NCBI RefSeq assembly: GCF_030285665.1
Contig: NZ_CP127295.1
Span: forward strand, 9,672,001 to 9,736,000
Direction of reading: 5' to 3'
Source of the DNA: Amycolatopsis mongoliensis
GTDB lineage: Bacteria; Actinomycetota; Actinomycetes; Mycobacteriales; Pseudonocardiaceae
Length of the DNA: 64,000 bases
Below are positions 1 through 8,321 of this stretch, in pieces. Below the pieces are notes generated by a model, which saw only the letters and a list, made by a program, of their open reading frames with translations, was not told the origin of the DNA and made no database searches. The position numbers were made by a program, and so were the translations under genes. Numbering within the stretch: the stretch's first letter is position 1; the number at the start of each line of letters is the position of its first letter.

Positions 1-298
1 TGGTCGCGTCCGCGGGCCGGCCGAGGTGCTTCTCCAGCGTCCGCAGGGCCAGCACGGGCTCGGCGCCGTTGGGCAGCTTCTCGTGCACCACGGTCGGCGC
101 GCCCATCTGCGCGGTCGGGATCACCAGCGCGTCGTCGTCCACTTCGGACGGGTCGAGGATCGTGATCGGCCCGTGCTCGCGGATGGCCTCGCGCACCAGC
201 AGCCGGCCGACGTACGGGTCGCCACCGCCGCCGGTGCCGAGCACGGCGGCACCGCGGGCGAGGTCGGGCAGGTCGTCCTCGGTCAGGGTCCAGCTCAC
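1..298 (-). CDS. DUF917 (S-methyl-thiohydantoin desulfurase-like) family protein, C-terminus outside window
   Basis: Only the first 99 codons are present; the gene runs off the left edge. It starts at GTG 298, sharing GTGA with the stop of the upstream DUF917 gene, so the two are probably translationally coupled. The N-terminus has a Gly-rich block (GTGGGGDPYVGR) followed by a MGAPTV block; both recur in the neighbouring paralogue, so this is a tandem duplicate that has diverged rather than an exact copy. Pfam has renamed DUF917 after an S-methyl-thiohydantoin desulfurase. With a hydantoinase-type protein and an NCS1 permease upstream, a role in catabolism of a hydantoin- or thiohydantoin-like ring is plausible. 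The substrate is unknown. Confidence 0.85.
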   Translation of the reverse strand, partial: MSWTLTEDDLPDLARGAAVLGTGGGGDPYVGRLLVREAIREHGPITILDPSEVDDDALVIPTAQMGAPTVVHEKLPNGAEPVLALRTLEKHLGRPADAT

Positions 299-1365
299 CC
301 GGCAACTCCGATCGGGTCGATGTCGTAGCCGAAGTACCGCGGCCCGGCCAGCGCGATGCCCTCCGGCGTGTGCCAGCGCGGGTCGGCGGGCGCAGCGATG
401 ACCGTGACGCGCTGGCCGAACCGCAGGCCTTCGGTCGTGACGGCTTCCCCGGTCTCGCGCTCCACCGTGCAGATCAGGTCGGGCACCGACGCCTCGACGA
501 CGCCGTCGCGCTCGGCCACCAGGTGCTCGTTCTGGAACCGCAGCACCAGCTCGGCGCCGGTGTCGCCGTCCATTCCGGACAGCCGTGCTTCGCCGCGGGC
601 GAAGCCGGTGACCGTCCGGCGGGCGACGTCGACGACCTTGCCGCTGAACAGCCGCCGTCCGCCGAGCCGCTCGACGACCCGGGCTACGGGGTCGGCGTGT
701 TCCGAACGGGCCGCACGCACCAGCGCGCCCAGCTCGGCGCACAGGCTGAGCGTGCCCGGCACCAGCGACTCCCGGGCCTGGGGCCCGGACATCGCGTAGT
801 TGCTGATCATCGCCGAGCAGCCCATGTCGATGGTCGCCGACCGGGCCAGCCGCTCGGCCCAGCGGTTGTCCACTGTGTCCAGTACCCCGCGGTTGCCCTT
901 CTCGTCCGCGATGGACATCGGGGTCGCGCGGATGCCGTACAAAGTCGGCAAAACCATTTGCAGCTCCGGGAACGCGCGGCCCATGCCGTCCGCGTCGACC
1001 AGTGGCAAGCCGAGCTGCGCCGCCGCGACGACCGGGATGAGCGAGTTGACCCCGCCCGCCTCGGCGCACGCGATGTGCGTCAGCTCCTTGCCGAGGTAGC
1101 CGGCGAGCGTGCGAGCTGCGAGGCCCACCTGCTCGGCCGACGGCAGCTTCTCGACCATCACCGTCGGCGCGCCCATCATCGCGACCGGCAGCACGACGGC
1201 GTCGTCCGGCACCTCCGTCAGGGGGACCAGCGGCACCGGGCCGTGCTCACGGACCGCCGAGAGCGCCAGCAGCCGGCCGATGTACGGGTCTCCCCCGCCG
1301 CCGGTGCCGAGGATCGCCGCGCCGCGCGCGATGTCGTGCAGGTCGTCCGCCGTGATCTCGCGCAT
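295..1365 (-). CDS. DUF917 (S-methyl-thiohydantoin desulfurase-like) family protein
   Basis: 356 aa, cytoplasmic, full length for the family. The N-terminal Gly-rich block GTGGGGDPYIGR (about residues 16-27) and the later AEAGGVNSLIP and DADGMGRAFPE segments are typical of DUF917 proteins. ATG 1365 overlaps the TGA of the upstream hydantoinase gene by one base (TGATG), and its own stop overlaps the next DUF917 gene, so all belong to one transcript. Family knowledge: DUF917 includes S-methyl-thiohydantoin desulfurase, and members are often next to hydantoinase genes. Inference: it acts on a ring compound imported by the permease at the head of this operon. Confidence 0.9.
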   Translation of the reverse strand: MREITADDLHDIARGAAILGTGGGGDPYIGRLLALSAVREHGPVPLVPLTEVPDDAVVLPVAMMGAPTVMVEKLPSAEQVGLAARTLAGYLGKELTHIACAEAGGVNSLIPVVAAAQLGLPLVDADGMGRAFPELQMVLPTLYGIRATPMSIADEKGNRGVLDTVDNRWAERLARSATIDMGCSAMISNYAMSGPQARESLVPGTLSLCAELGALVRAARSEHADPVARVVERLGGRRLFSGKVVDVARRTVTGFARGEARLSGMDGDTGAELVLRFQNEHLVAERDGVVEASVPDLICTVERETGEAVTTEGLRFGQRVTVIAAPADPRWHTPEGIALAGPRYFGYDIDPIGVAG

Positions 1366-2915
1366 CACGCCCCCAGCTGCAGGTCGCCGACGGCCTTGGC
1401 GCGGATGCGCGTGGCGTTGCCGGGCAGGTACGGGATGGGCACCTCGTCGAAGTCGACGATGCCGACCGACGCCGGCGACGCACCGGCCGCCACCGCACGG
1501 TCGATCGCTTCCTGCTTCGCCTCCTCGACGACGGCTTCGCGACGGCCGGGCTCGATCACGTAGACGCGGTCGACCTCGCCGCCGATCTGCGCGATGGCCG
1601 CGCCGATCGCGTTGGCCACGGCGTAGTTCTCCGGCCGGTGCACTTCGCCGCACCCGGCCAGCTCGTCCGGCAGCAGCACCGAACCGCCGCCGACCGCCAC
1701 CACCGGCAGCGGCTCCGCGGACGTCCGCATCCGTTCGACCACATCGGACACGTCGGCGGCGATCTTCTCCAGCGCCGCCCGGACCAGCCCGCGGTCCAGG
1801 TGGGCGACCAGCGAGGCGTCGCCGATGTCGGCCCGGCCCGCCGCGACCGCGATGTCGGTCGCGGTGAGCGTGTCGCCGCCGAAGACCAGCGCCTTCGACG
1901 TCAGTTCGTAGCCGACCGAATCCGGGCCGACGGTGACGTTCCCGGCGTCGCCGCGCACCCGGCTGCCGCCGCCGATGCCGATCGAGAGCACGTCCGGCAT
2001 CCGGAAGTTCGTGCGGATCCCGGCGACGCTGACGTCCGTGGTCGCCTCGCGCGGGAACCCTTGCCGCAACACACCGACGTCCGAAGTCGTGCCGCCGACG
2101 TCGACCACCGCGCAGGTGTCCAACCCGGACAGCACGGCCGCGCCGCGCATCGAGTTCGTCGGACCCGAAGCGAAGGTCGCGACCGGGTAGCGGCGGGCGA
2201 AGTCGACGTCCATCAGCGTGCCGTCGTTCTGGCTCAAGTACAGCGGCGCGGTGATGCCCGCGCCGGTGACCGAGGCCGACAGCCCGTCGACGATGTGGGC
2301 GGCGAGCTCCCGCAGCGCCGCGTTGATCACCGTCGCGTTTTCCCGCTCCAGCAAGCCGATCCGGCCGATCTCGTGGGACAGCGAGATCGCGACGTCCGGC
2401 AGCTGCGCGCCGATGATCTCGGCCGCGCGGGTCTCGAACTCGGCGTTGACCGGGGAGAAGACCGAGGTGATCGCGACGCTGCGCACCCCGGCCTCCCCCA
2501 TGTCGTCGGCGGCCTTGCGCAGCTCGCTCTCGTCGAGCTCCGCGATGTGGCGGCCGTCGAACTCGTGGCCACCGTGGACCAGGTAGCTGCGTCCCGACAC
2601 CGCGTCGACGAGCCGCTGCGGCCAGTCGACCATCGGCGGCAGCGACGCCCCGGCCGGCAGGCTCAGCCGCACGGCCGCGGTCGGCGCGAGCCGGTGGGCC
2701 TCGACGAGGGCGTTGATGAAGTGCGTGGTGCCGATCATCACCGCCCGCACCGCCGCCGGGTCGAACGCGCGTTGCCGCTGCAGGCCGTCGATCGCGGCGA
2801 CGATGCCCGAGGTGACGTCCGCGGTCGTGCTGGTCTTGACCGAGGCGAGCACCTGACGGCCGTCGAGCAGGACAGCGTCGGTGTTGGTGCCGCCGACGTC
2901 GATGCCGATGCGCAC
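1365..2915 (-). CDS. hydantoinase/oxoprolinase family protein (HyuA-like)
   Basis: 516 aa. It begins VRIGIDVGGTNTDAVLLDG, the N-terminal ATPase fold of the Hydantoinase_A/oxoprolinase family, and has the later DVGGTTSDVG motif (about residues 280-290) of the second actin-like half. This length corresponds to the HyuA-type subunit without the HyuB part; no HyuB gene is visible, as in many DUF917-linked members. The start is GTG 2915, chosen because AAGGAG lies just upstream and overlaps the permease stop codon. Members hydrolyse cyclic amides (5-oxoproline, hydantoins) with ATP. The substrate here is unknown. It is the second gene of the operon. Confidence 0.88.
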   Translation of the reverse strand: MRIGIDVGGTNTDAVLLDGRQVLASVKTSTTADVTSGIVAAIDGLQRQRAFDPAAVRAVMIGTTHFINALVEAHRLAPTAAVRLSLPAGASLPPMVDWPQRLVDAVSGRSYLVHGGHEFDGRHIAELDESELRKAADDMGEAGVRSVAITSVFSPVNAEFETRAAEIIGAQLPDVAISLSHEIGRIGLLERENATVINAALRELAAHIVDGLSASVTGAGITAPLYLSQNDGTLMDVDFARRYPVATFASGPTNSMRGAAVLSGLDTCAVVDVGGTTSDVGVLRQGFPREATTDVSVAGIRTNFRMPDVLSIGIGGGSRVRGDAGNVTVGPDSVGYELTSKALVFGGDTLTATDIAVAAGRADIGDASLVAHLDRGLVRAALEKIAADVSDVVERMRTSAEPLPVVAVGGGSVLLPDELAGCGEVHRPENYAVANAIGAAIAQIGGEVDRVYVIEPGRREAVVEEAKQEAIDRAVAAGASPASVGIVDFDEVPIPYLPGNATRIRAKAVGDLQLGA

Positions 2916-2926
2916 GAAGATTCTCC

Positions 2927-4255
2927 TTAAGCAGACTGGACGGCGGGCTCGGCGTCGGCGGTCCGGCTGCTGCCGATCCCCCGCACCAGGCCGAGCTTCC
3001 CGGCGACGACGTACAGGACGAAGGCCACGACGAGCGAGTTGATGCTCGGCAGGCCCCACTCGACGAACTCGCCGAACAACGCGGCGGCGATCCAGACGAC
3101 GAGCGTGGCGGGCACCCACACCGGGGCGTCCTCCGGCACGGTGCCGCGGGCGCGGGCGGATTCCAGGTCCCCGCGCCACTTCTTCACGACGAAGTACTCG
3201 GCGACCATGATCCCGGCGATCGGCGGGAACGCGACGCCCAGCACGGTCAGGAAGTCGGTGAACTTCGCGAGGATCCCGACCGCGGCGAGCAGGCTGCCCG
3301 CGACGCCGAGCACGGCCGTGACGAGCCCGCGATGGGCCTTGCGGCCGGACACCGTGCCGATGAAGTTCACGACACCCAGACCGGAGGAGTACAGGTTCCA
3401 GTCGTTGATCTTCATCGTGCCGGCGATGACGATGAGCAGCCCGATCCAGCCGACCGACGACGTCACGATGGTCGTGATGCCGGCGCTGCCGACGGCGTGC
3501 GCGAGCAGGACGCCGGACAGGCCGATGACGTACTCGCCGAGGGTGATCCCGACGAGCGTCTGCTTGACGACGTCCGAAGTGGACCGGTTGAAGCGGGTCA
3601 TGTCCGGGGTGATGACGGCGCCGACGATGAAGCCGCCGGCGACCAGCGTGGTGCCCTGCAACAGGCTCAGCGACGGCCCGGGCGGGGCCGACGAGACGAG
3701 CGCGCCGAGGTCGTGGCGGGTCAGCTCCGAAATGACCGACCAGCCGACGAGGATCAGGAACGCCGGGACGGTCAGGTACGCCGTCCAGGCCATGGAGTGG
3801 AAGCCGCGCACCACGATCGCGGTGACGAGCAGGCCGAACACGAGCGCCCAGCCCCACTCCGGCAGGCCGCCGATGAGTGACACGAGCCCCTGCGCGGAGA
3901 CCGCGGACTGGATGCCGAACCAGCCGATGAGGCTGATCCCGATGGCGAGCCCGATGAGCGCCGAGCCGCCGCGGCCGAAGCCGGTCCAGCGGGCGATCAT
4001 GGACGTGGACAGACCTTCGCGGACGCCGATGACGCCGACGAGGATCGTGATGAGCTCCAGGATGACCGAGCCGAGGGTGAAGGCCAGGACCGCGGGCCAG
4101 AAGCTCATCCCGAAGCCGACGGTGGCTCCGAGCAGGAACTGGGACAGGGCGGACACCTGGCCGAACCGCTGGACGGCGACCGACCACCACGAGTACCGGG
4201 CGTGGTCCGGCACTCTGGTGAGGGCATAGTCATCGACACCGACTGATGAGGCCAC
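2927..4255 (-). CDS. NCS1-family purine/cytosine/hydantoin permease
   Basis: 442 aa polytopic membrane protein with about 12 hydrophobic segments, matching the CodB/NCS1 permease length. Family features include the N-terminal YSWWSVAVQRFGQVSALSQF region and the conserved TPDMTRFNRS segment (about residues 215-225). GTG 4255 is preceded by a strong AGGAGG at the right distance. It is the first gene of the operon and ends 11 bases before the hydantoinase GTG. NCS1 proteins import cytosine, purines, allantoin or hydantoins by cation symport; pairing with hydantoinase and DUF917 genes favours a hydantoin-like substrate. Confidence 0.88.
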   Translation of the reverse strand: MASSVGVDDYALTRVPDHARYSWWSVAVQRFGQVSALSQFLLGATVGFGMSFWPAVLAFTLGSVILELITILVGVIGVREGLSTSMIARWTGFGRGGSALIGLAIGISLIGWFGIQSAVSAQGLVSLIGGLPEWGWALVFGLLVTAIVVRGFHSMAWTAYLTVPAFLILVGWSVISELTRHDLGALVSSAPPGPSLSLLQGTTLVAGGFIVGAVITPDMTRFNRSTSDVVKQTLVGITLGEYVIGLSGVLLAHAVGSAGITTIVTSSVGWIGLLIVIAGTMKINDWNLYSSGLGVVNFIGTVSGRKAHRGLVTAVLGVAGSLLAAVGILAKFTDFLTVLGVAFPPIAGIMVAEYFVVKKWRGDLESARARGTVPEDAPVWVPATLVVWIAAALFGEFVEWGLPSINSLVVAFVLYVVAGKLGLVRGIGSSRTADAEPAVQSA

Positions 4256-4275
4256 GCCGACCTCCTACTGTGTTG

Positions 4276-4372
4276 TTGGTTGCCAATCCGACTGCAGCCA
4301 CGGCCGATGACTTTCGCAGCAACGACTACGTGCCGCTCGACGGTCGGCCTGCTTCCGGTCGGATTGGCAACC
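4276..4372. promoter_or_regulatory. upstream region of the permease operon with a 15-bp inverted repeat
   Basis: GGTTGCCAATCCGAC at 4278-4292 is perfectly repeated in inverse orientation at 4358-4372, with 65 bp between. The proximal copy lies inside TTGGTTGCCAA (4276-4286), itself a TTGG-N3-CCAA dyad; the distal copy keeps TTGG-N3-CC. Two identical sites about 80 bp (roughly eight helical turns) apart, just upstream of the operon start, look like paired operators for a looping regulator. No regulator gene is adjacent in the window. Confidence 0.5.
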
Positions 4373-4421
4373 GGGGGAAGGGGAACGGTTCCCCGCACCG
4401 TAAGCAGCGGTCCCGGCGGCG

Positions 4422-5169
4422 TCACCGTGCGATGTGCACAGTGCCGGCCTCAGCACTGTGCATTCGGCCCAGTGGGTCCACCCCGGTCAGCGTGACACTT
4501 TCCGCCCACAGGCGCCTGGCGGCGGCGTCGTCGGTCAGGTTCGCCCAGCGCTCTTCGAGGCGGGGACGGCCGCGCAGCCCGAACACGCGCGGACCCCACA
4601 GCTGGCCGCCGGTGACGTCCGGGCCGCGCGCCGGCGTCCTTGCCCTGCAGCAGAATCCGGGCCGGCCGCCCGCGGAGCCACTGGCCGGCGGTGCGGACGT
4701 GCACCGGCGGGCGTGACGGGGTCAGCGAGTCGAGCGCGCCGCCGGGGTGGGCCACCACGCTCAGCCGCTTCGAACCGGACTCGCGCAGCCGCCGGTCGAG
4801 TTCGAAGGCGAAGAGCATCTGGGCCGGCTTGGAGCGTTCGTAGGTGCGTTTCGGCTGGTAGCCGCGCTCGCTCTGGAGGTCGGCGAAGTCGAGGCTCGCG
4901 GACTTCGCCGCGAAGCTGCCGGTGGTGACGATGCGCGCGTCCGGCGCCAGCCGCGGCATCAGCCGCGCGACCAGCGCGAAGTGGCCGAGGTGGTTGGTGC
5001 CGAACATCAGCTCGTGCCCGGCGGGTGTCTCGCGGCGGGGCGGGTGGTCCAGCATCACCCCGGCGTTGCAGACGACGGCGTCGAGCTCGCCGGGGTCGAC
5101 CGCTTCGAGCGAGGCCGGCTGCTCGGCGGCGAAGTAGCCGATCCCGGCGTTGCCCCCGGTCACCAGCAC
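4422..5169 (-). pseudogene. decayed short-chain dehydrogenase/reductase gene
   Basis: Starts with [10 protein letters not shown], the Rossmann TGxxxGIG motif, but then jumps directly to [15 protein letters not shown]: roughly 40-50 residues of the nucleotide-binding half are missing. [16 protein letters not shown] and the YERSK (YxxxK) active site are kept. Near base 4610 the frame is lost; the expected C-terminus ([11 protein letters not shown] then [11 protein letters not shown]) continues in another frame to a TGA at 4422-4424, again with a short deletion at the join. An intact SDR with similar layout lies at 23857-24816. Two deletions and a frameshift argue for a pseudogene rather than one base-calling error. 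It is divergent from the TetR gene, so it may have been that regulator's former target. Confidence 0.7.
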
Positions 5170-5207
5170 CCGCGTGAACGTTCCCTCCCCGTGCCAAGCT
5201 GTCTCGC

Positions 5208-5825
5208 GTGGACAACGCTACCGGGGAACGGGCCGGCTACCGGCGCTCGGCGGGGTCGCCCCGCGGCGAGGCGCGCCGGCTCGAGCTGCTGGCGAAGATC
5301 ACCGACGACGTCGCCGAGAACGGCCTCGTCGACTTCTCGCTGCGGCGCGCCGCGCGGGCGGCCGGGACGACGCACAAGGTGCTGCTCTACCACTTCGAAG
5401 GCGCCGAGGACCTGCTCCGGCAGGTGGTCTTTTCGTTGCGGGAACGACGGATCGGCAACGCGCTGACGGCGGTCGCCGATGCGCCGGCCACTTTGACCGA
5501 CCGCGTCCGCGCCGCCTGGGAGAGCCTCCGCGACGAGGAGTCGGAGCTGCGGCGCGTGCTCGACCAGGCGATGGGCCTGGCGATGTACGACCCGGGCCGG
5601 TACGCCGCGCTCGGCCGCGGCGCGTCCCGGCAGTACCTGCCGACGCTGCTGTCGTTCTGCCCATCGCACTGGCCGGAGCAGCGGAAGTTCGAAGTCGCGT
5701 CGATGATTCTCGCGACCCTGCGCGGCTTCCTCGTCGACCTGCTGACCAGCGACGACGGTTCCGGCGCCGAGGCCGGGTTCGAGGCGCTGCTGCGCGCGGT
5801 CGAACGGGAGGAAGCCGCTCCCTGA
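5208..5825 (+). CDS. TetR/AcrR-family transcriptional regulator
   Basis: 205 aa. An N-terminal helix-turn-helix (about residues 25-70, [21 protein letters not shown]) is followed by an all-helical ligand domain. The start is GTG 5208. It is 38 bp from the divergent SDR remnant and 65 bp upstream of a hydrolase gene on the same strand. A near-perfect 18-bp dyad lies between its stop and the hydrolase start, suggesting it controls the hydrolase. The ligand is unknown. Confidence 0.88.
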   Translation: MDNATGERAGYRRSAGSPRGEARRLELLAKITDDVAENGLVDFSLRRAARAAGTTHKVLLYHFEGAEDLLRQVVFSLRERRIGNALTAVADAPATLTDRVRAAWESLRDEESELRRVLDQAMGLAMYDPGRYAALGRGASRQYLPTLLSFCPSHWPEQRKFEVASMILATLRGFLVDLLTSDDGSGAEAGFEALLRAVEREEAAP

Positions 5826-5838
5826 TCCTCGACAGTTT

Positions 5839-5856
5839 GCGAACCACGTGGTTCAC
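5839..5856. promoter_or_regulatory. candidate TetR operator (GAACCACGTGGTTC core)
   Basis: GAACCACGTGGTTC (5841-5854) is a perfect 14-bp palindrome; extended to 18 bp it has a single mismatched pair. It sits 35 bp before the hydrolase ATG and 15 bp after the TetR stop, as expected for an operator controlling the downstream gene. Confidence 0.5.
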
Positions 5857-5890
5857 TTCTGCTTCAGGGGGACTTCACTGGGAGGCCGGG

Positions 5891-6721
5891 ATGCAGGTCG
5901 AGCTGTCCGCGGGAACCGTCGAGTACGCCGACACGGGCGGGCCGGGTCCGGTCCTCGTCTTCGTTCACGGCCTGCTGATGGACGGCTCGCTGTGGGACGG
6001 CCCGGTCGCCGAGCTGGCCGGGCACCGCTGCGTCGTCCCGACCCTGCCACTGGGCGCGCACCAGCACCCGATGCGGGCGGACGCAGACCTGTCACTGCCC
6101 GGTATCGCCGCATTGCTGACGGAGTTCCTGGAGCGCCTCGACCTGCGGGACGTCACGCTGATCGGCGTCGACACCGGGGGCGCGCTGGTGCAGCTGCTGA
6201 TGGCGGACGGCGAGGCCCGGGTGAGCCGTGTGGTGCTGGCCTCGTGCGACGCGTTCGACAACTTCCCGCCCGGGCTCACCGGCAAGACGCTGTTCCTGAC
6301 CGGGAAGCTGTCGCCGGGGTTGTTCGGCGTGTTCATGCAGCAGATGCGGGTGAAAGCGGTGCGGCGGCTGCCGATCGCGTTCGGGTGGCTGACGAAACGC
6401 GGCGATGCGGTGTCCGCCCGCTGGCTCCGGCCGTTGCTGAGCGATGCCGGAGTCCGGCGTGACACCGTACGCGTCCTGCGTGCGGCGGCCGCGTCGCCGG
6501 GGATCCTGCTGGAGGTGGCCGAGCGGCTCCCGGCGTTCGACCGGCCGGTGCTGGTGGTCTGGGCCCGCGAGGACCGCGTGATGCCCCCGGAGCACGGTGA
6601 ACGGCTGGCCGCGTTGCTGCCGAAGGGAAAGCTCGTCGAGGTGGCCGACAGCTACACGTTGCTCCCGCTGGATCAGCCGGCGGAGTTCGCGCGGCTGGTC
6701 CGGGAGTTCACAGCCGGCTGA
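5891..6721 (+). CDS. alpha/beta-fold hydrolase with Asp nucleophile position
   Basis: 276 aa, no signal peptide. The oxyanion segment HGLLMDG lies at residues 26-32. The nucleophile elbow reads GVDTGG (Asp94) instead of GxSxG, as in epoxide hydrolases and haloalkane dehalogenases. The acid residue is likely Asp228 (AREDRV). The usual catalytic His position near the C-terminus reads ADSYTLLPLDQP, with Tyr255 where His would be expected; I recall this DSYTL variant from actinobacterial homologues, so it may be a family trait. ATG 5891 follows GGGAGG. Its 3' end overlaps the convergent DUF742 gene by 14 bp. The substrate is not predictable. Confidence 0.8.
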   Translation: MQVELSAGTVEYADTGGPGPVLVFVHGLLMDGSLWDGPVAELAGHRCVVPTLPLGAHQHPMRADADLSLPGIAALLTEFLERLDLRDVTLIGVDTGGALVQLLMADGEARVSRVVLASCDAFDNFPPGLTGKTLFLTGKLSPGLFGVFMQQMRVKAVRRLPIAFGWLTKRGDAVSARWLRPLLSDAGVRRDTVRVLRAAAASPGILLEVAERLPAFDRPVLVVWAREDRVMPPEHGERLAALLPKGKLVEVADSYTLLPLDQPAEFARLVREFTAG

Positions 6722-7076
6722 GGCCGTGGAGGATGCGCTCCATCAGCTCGAGGCTCGGCCGGTTCCCCGACCCCTTCCGGGCGGTGTGCACGGCGACGAT
6801 CCCCCGGTCCGCCAGATCGGACAGCAGGACCCGCGCCACCCCCAGCGGGATCCGCCGCCGCGCGGCGACCTCGGCCACCGACTGCGAAGTCCGCAGCAGC
6901 GCACAGATCTCCGTCTCCTCCTGCGTGCTCCCCCGCACCACGGCCCGCCCGCGCTGGGTGATCGACACGAGCGTCTCGATCGGGAGGTCCCGCGTCGGGC
7001 GTGTCCTGCCATGGGTACGGAAGTACGGGCGGACCATCCCCGCCCCGCCTTCTTCGAGCACGGACCCCCAGTGCAC
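6708..7076 (-). CDS. DUF742 protein (CvnC-like)
   Basis: 122 aa with the family signature VRPYFRTHGRT near the N-terminus and a winged-helix-like C-terminal half (VAEVAARRRIPLGVARVLLSDLADRG). DUF742 proteins are normally the third member of actinobacterial conservons (histidine kinase-like CvnA, roadblock CvnB, DUF742 CvnC, GTPase CvnD). None of the partners is here, so this is a solitary copy. GTG 7076 follows GAGGAG. The upstream region contains a 9-bp direct repeat CGGCGATTA (7090-7098 and 7107-7115) with a 17-bp period in unusually AT-rich sequence. Confidence 0.8.
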   Translation of the reverse strand: MHWGSVLEEGGAGMVRPYFRTHGRTRPTRDLPIETLVSITQRGRAVVRGSTQEETEICALLRTSQSVAEVAARRRIPLGVARVLLSDLADRGIVAVHTARKGSGNRPSLELMERILHGLSRL

Positions 7077-7178
7077 AGCCAGCTCCTCACGGCGATTAAT
7101 CCTTGTCGGCGATTATTTGACCTAAAGATCGAGTAGGCCGCAATCGACCGAACAGAGCAACGCCGGAGAAAACGCAGG

Positions 7179-8201
7179 TCAGCGCGGCGATCGCGGAGCG
7201 GTACTGCCCCGAAGGACTAGTCGGGTCCCAAGAATCGCCGGAGATGTCGCGATTTTTCCGCCCGACAATCTCGCCAGGAGGAGCCGTCCGGCGCGCTCGC
7301 CGAGCTCGGCCACGGGCTGGGCGACCGTGCTCAGCTCGAGCAGGTCGGCGAGGTCGTGATTGTCGAACCCGAGCACCGAGACGTCCTCCGGTACCCGCAG
7401 CCCGGCCCGGCGCAGCGTCCGCAGCGCCCCGAACGCCATCTCGTCCGACGCGGCGAACACCGCGGTCGGCCGGCGGGGCAGGCCGAGGAGGCCGCTCATC
7501 GCCCGTTCCCCGCCCGCGACGGTGAACCCGCCCGCGGTTTCGAACGCGGCTTCGGGCTCGCGGCCGTCCTCCCGGCACACCTGGTGGTAGACCTCGCGAT
7601 ACGCCGCCAGCCGCCGCAACGGCGTGGTGAACCCGAGCGGGATCGGGTCGCGCTCGCCGATGAACGCGATTTCGCGGTGGCCCAGCTGGACGAGGTGGCG
7701 CATCGCGGTGGCCGCGGCGCCGTGGTCGTCGATCCCGACGGAGTCCGCGCCGAGTTCCTCGGTGCCGATCGTGACGAGCGGCGCGTCCAAGCCCAGCAGC
7801 AGCTCGCGTTCGACCTCGGTCAGGGGCAGGGAGAGCACGAGCACGGCGTCGACCCGGCGGCGCAGCGGCAGGCCGGCGAAGAACCGCGCGCGGCCCGGGT
7901 TGTCGCCGAGGTTGTAGAGCAGCAGGCTGATCCCGGCGTCGCGCAGCACCCGCTCGACCCCGGAGATGATCCGCGAGAAGTACCAGCGGTCGACGTAGGG
8001 CACGATCACGCCGACCGTCCCGGTCCGGCCCGTGGCCAGGCTCGACGCGGCGGGCGAGATGGCGTAGCCGAGCTCCGCGGCGGCCGCGAGCACCCGGCTC
8101 CGCGTGCGGTCGGCGACCCCGGGCACCCCGCGCAGGGCCCGCGACACGGTGGCCGCCGAGACCCCCGCGAGCCGGGCGACGTCGTCGAGCTTCTCCGGCA
8201 T
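7179..8201 (-). CDS. LacI-family transcriptional regulator
   Basis: 340 aa. The HTH and hinge (LDDVARLAGVSAATVSRALRG, positions 4-24 within the first 60 residues) are followed by a periplasmic-binding-protein-like sensor domain (GTVGVIVPYVDRWYF; VLGFDNHDLADLL near the C-terminus). It is divergent from a sugar-binding lipoprotein gene. The 120-bp intergenic region carries two canonical LacI palindromes, one just upstream of this gene's ATG, so autorepression and repression of the lipoprotein gene are likely. The ligand is probably a sugar. Confidence 0.92.
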   Translation of the reverse strand: MPEKLDDVARLAGVSAATVSRALRGVPGVADRTRSRVLAAAAELGYAISPAASSLATGRTGTVGVIVPYVDRWYFSRIISGVERVLRDAGISLLLYNLGDNPGRARFFAGLPLRRRVDAVLVLSLPLTEVERELLLGLDAPLVTIGTEELGADSVGIDDHGAAATAMRHLVQLGHREIAFIGERDPIPLGFTTPLRRLAAYREVYHQVCREDGREPEAAFETAGGFTVAGGERAMSGLLGLPRRPTAVFAASDEMAFGALRTLRRAGLRVPEDVSVLGFDNHDLADLLELSTVAQPVAELGERAGRLLLARLSGGKIATSPAILGTRLVLRGSTAPRSPR

Positions 8202-8214
8202 CCCTGCCCCGTTC

Positions 8215-8232
8215 GTTGCAAGCGCTTGCAAC
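8215..8232. promoter_or_regulatory. LacI operator O1
   Basis: GTTGCAAGCGCTTGCAAC is a perfect 18-bp palindrome with the central CG typical of LacI-family operators. It lies 13 bp upstream of the LacI-family start codon. Confidence 0.85.
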
Positions 8233-8282
8233 CGTCTACGTCTTCTGCATTGACAGTGCCCTTGATCAAGGCTAATCATCGA

Positions 8283-8296
8283 TGCAAGCGCTTGCA
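8283..8296. promoter_or_regulatory. LacI operator O2
   Basis: TGCAAGCGCTTGCA is a perfect 14-bp palindrome with the same core as O1. The two centres are 66 bp apart. O2 lies 25 bp upstream of the lipoprotein ATG and probably overlaps its promoter or leader. Confidence 0.8.
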
Positions 8297-8321
8297 ATGC
8301 CTGTCCGGCAAGGAGGCCGAC

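Noticed and set aside
2916..4190. Upstream in-frame extension of the hydantoinase gene across the permease gene
   Set aside because: The extension is low-complexity antisense-like sequence in a different frame of the permease; the ribosome-binding site and family start place the true start at 2915.
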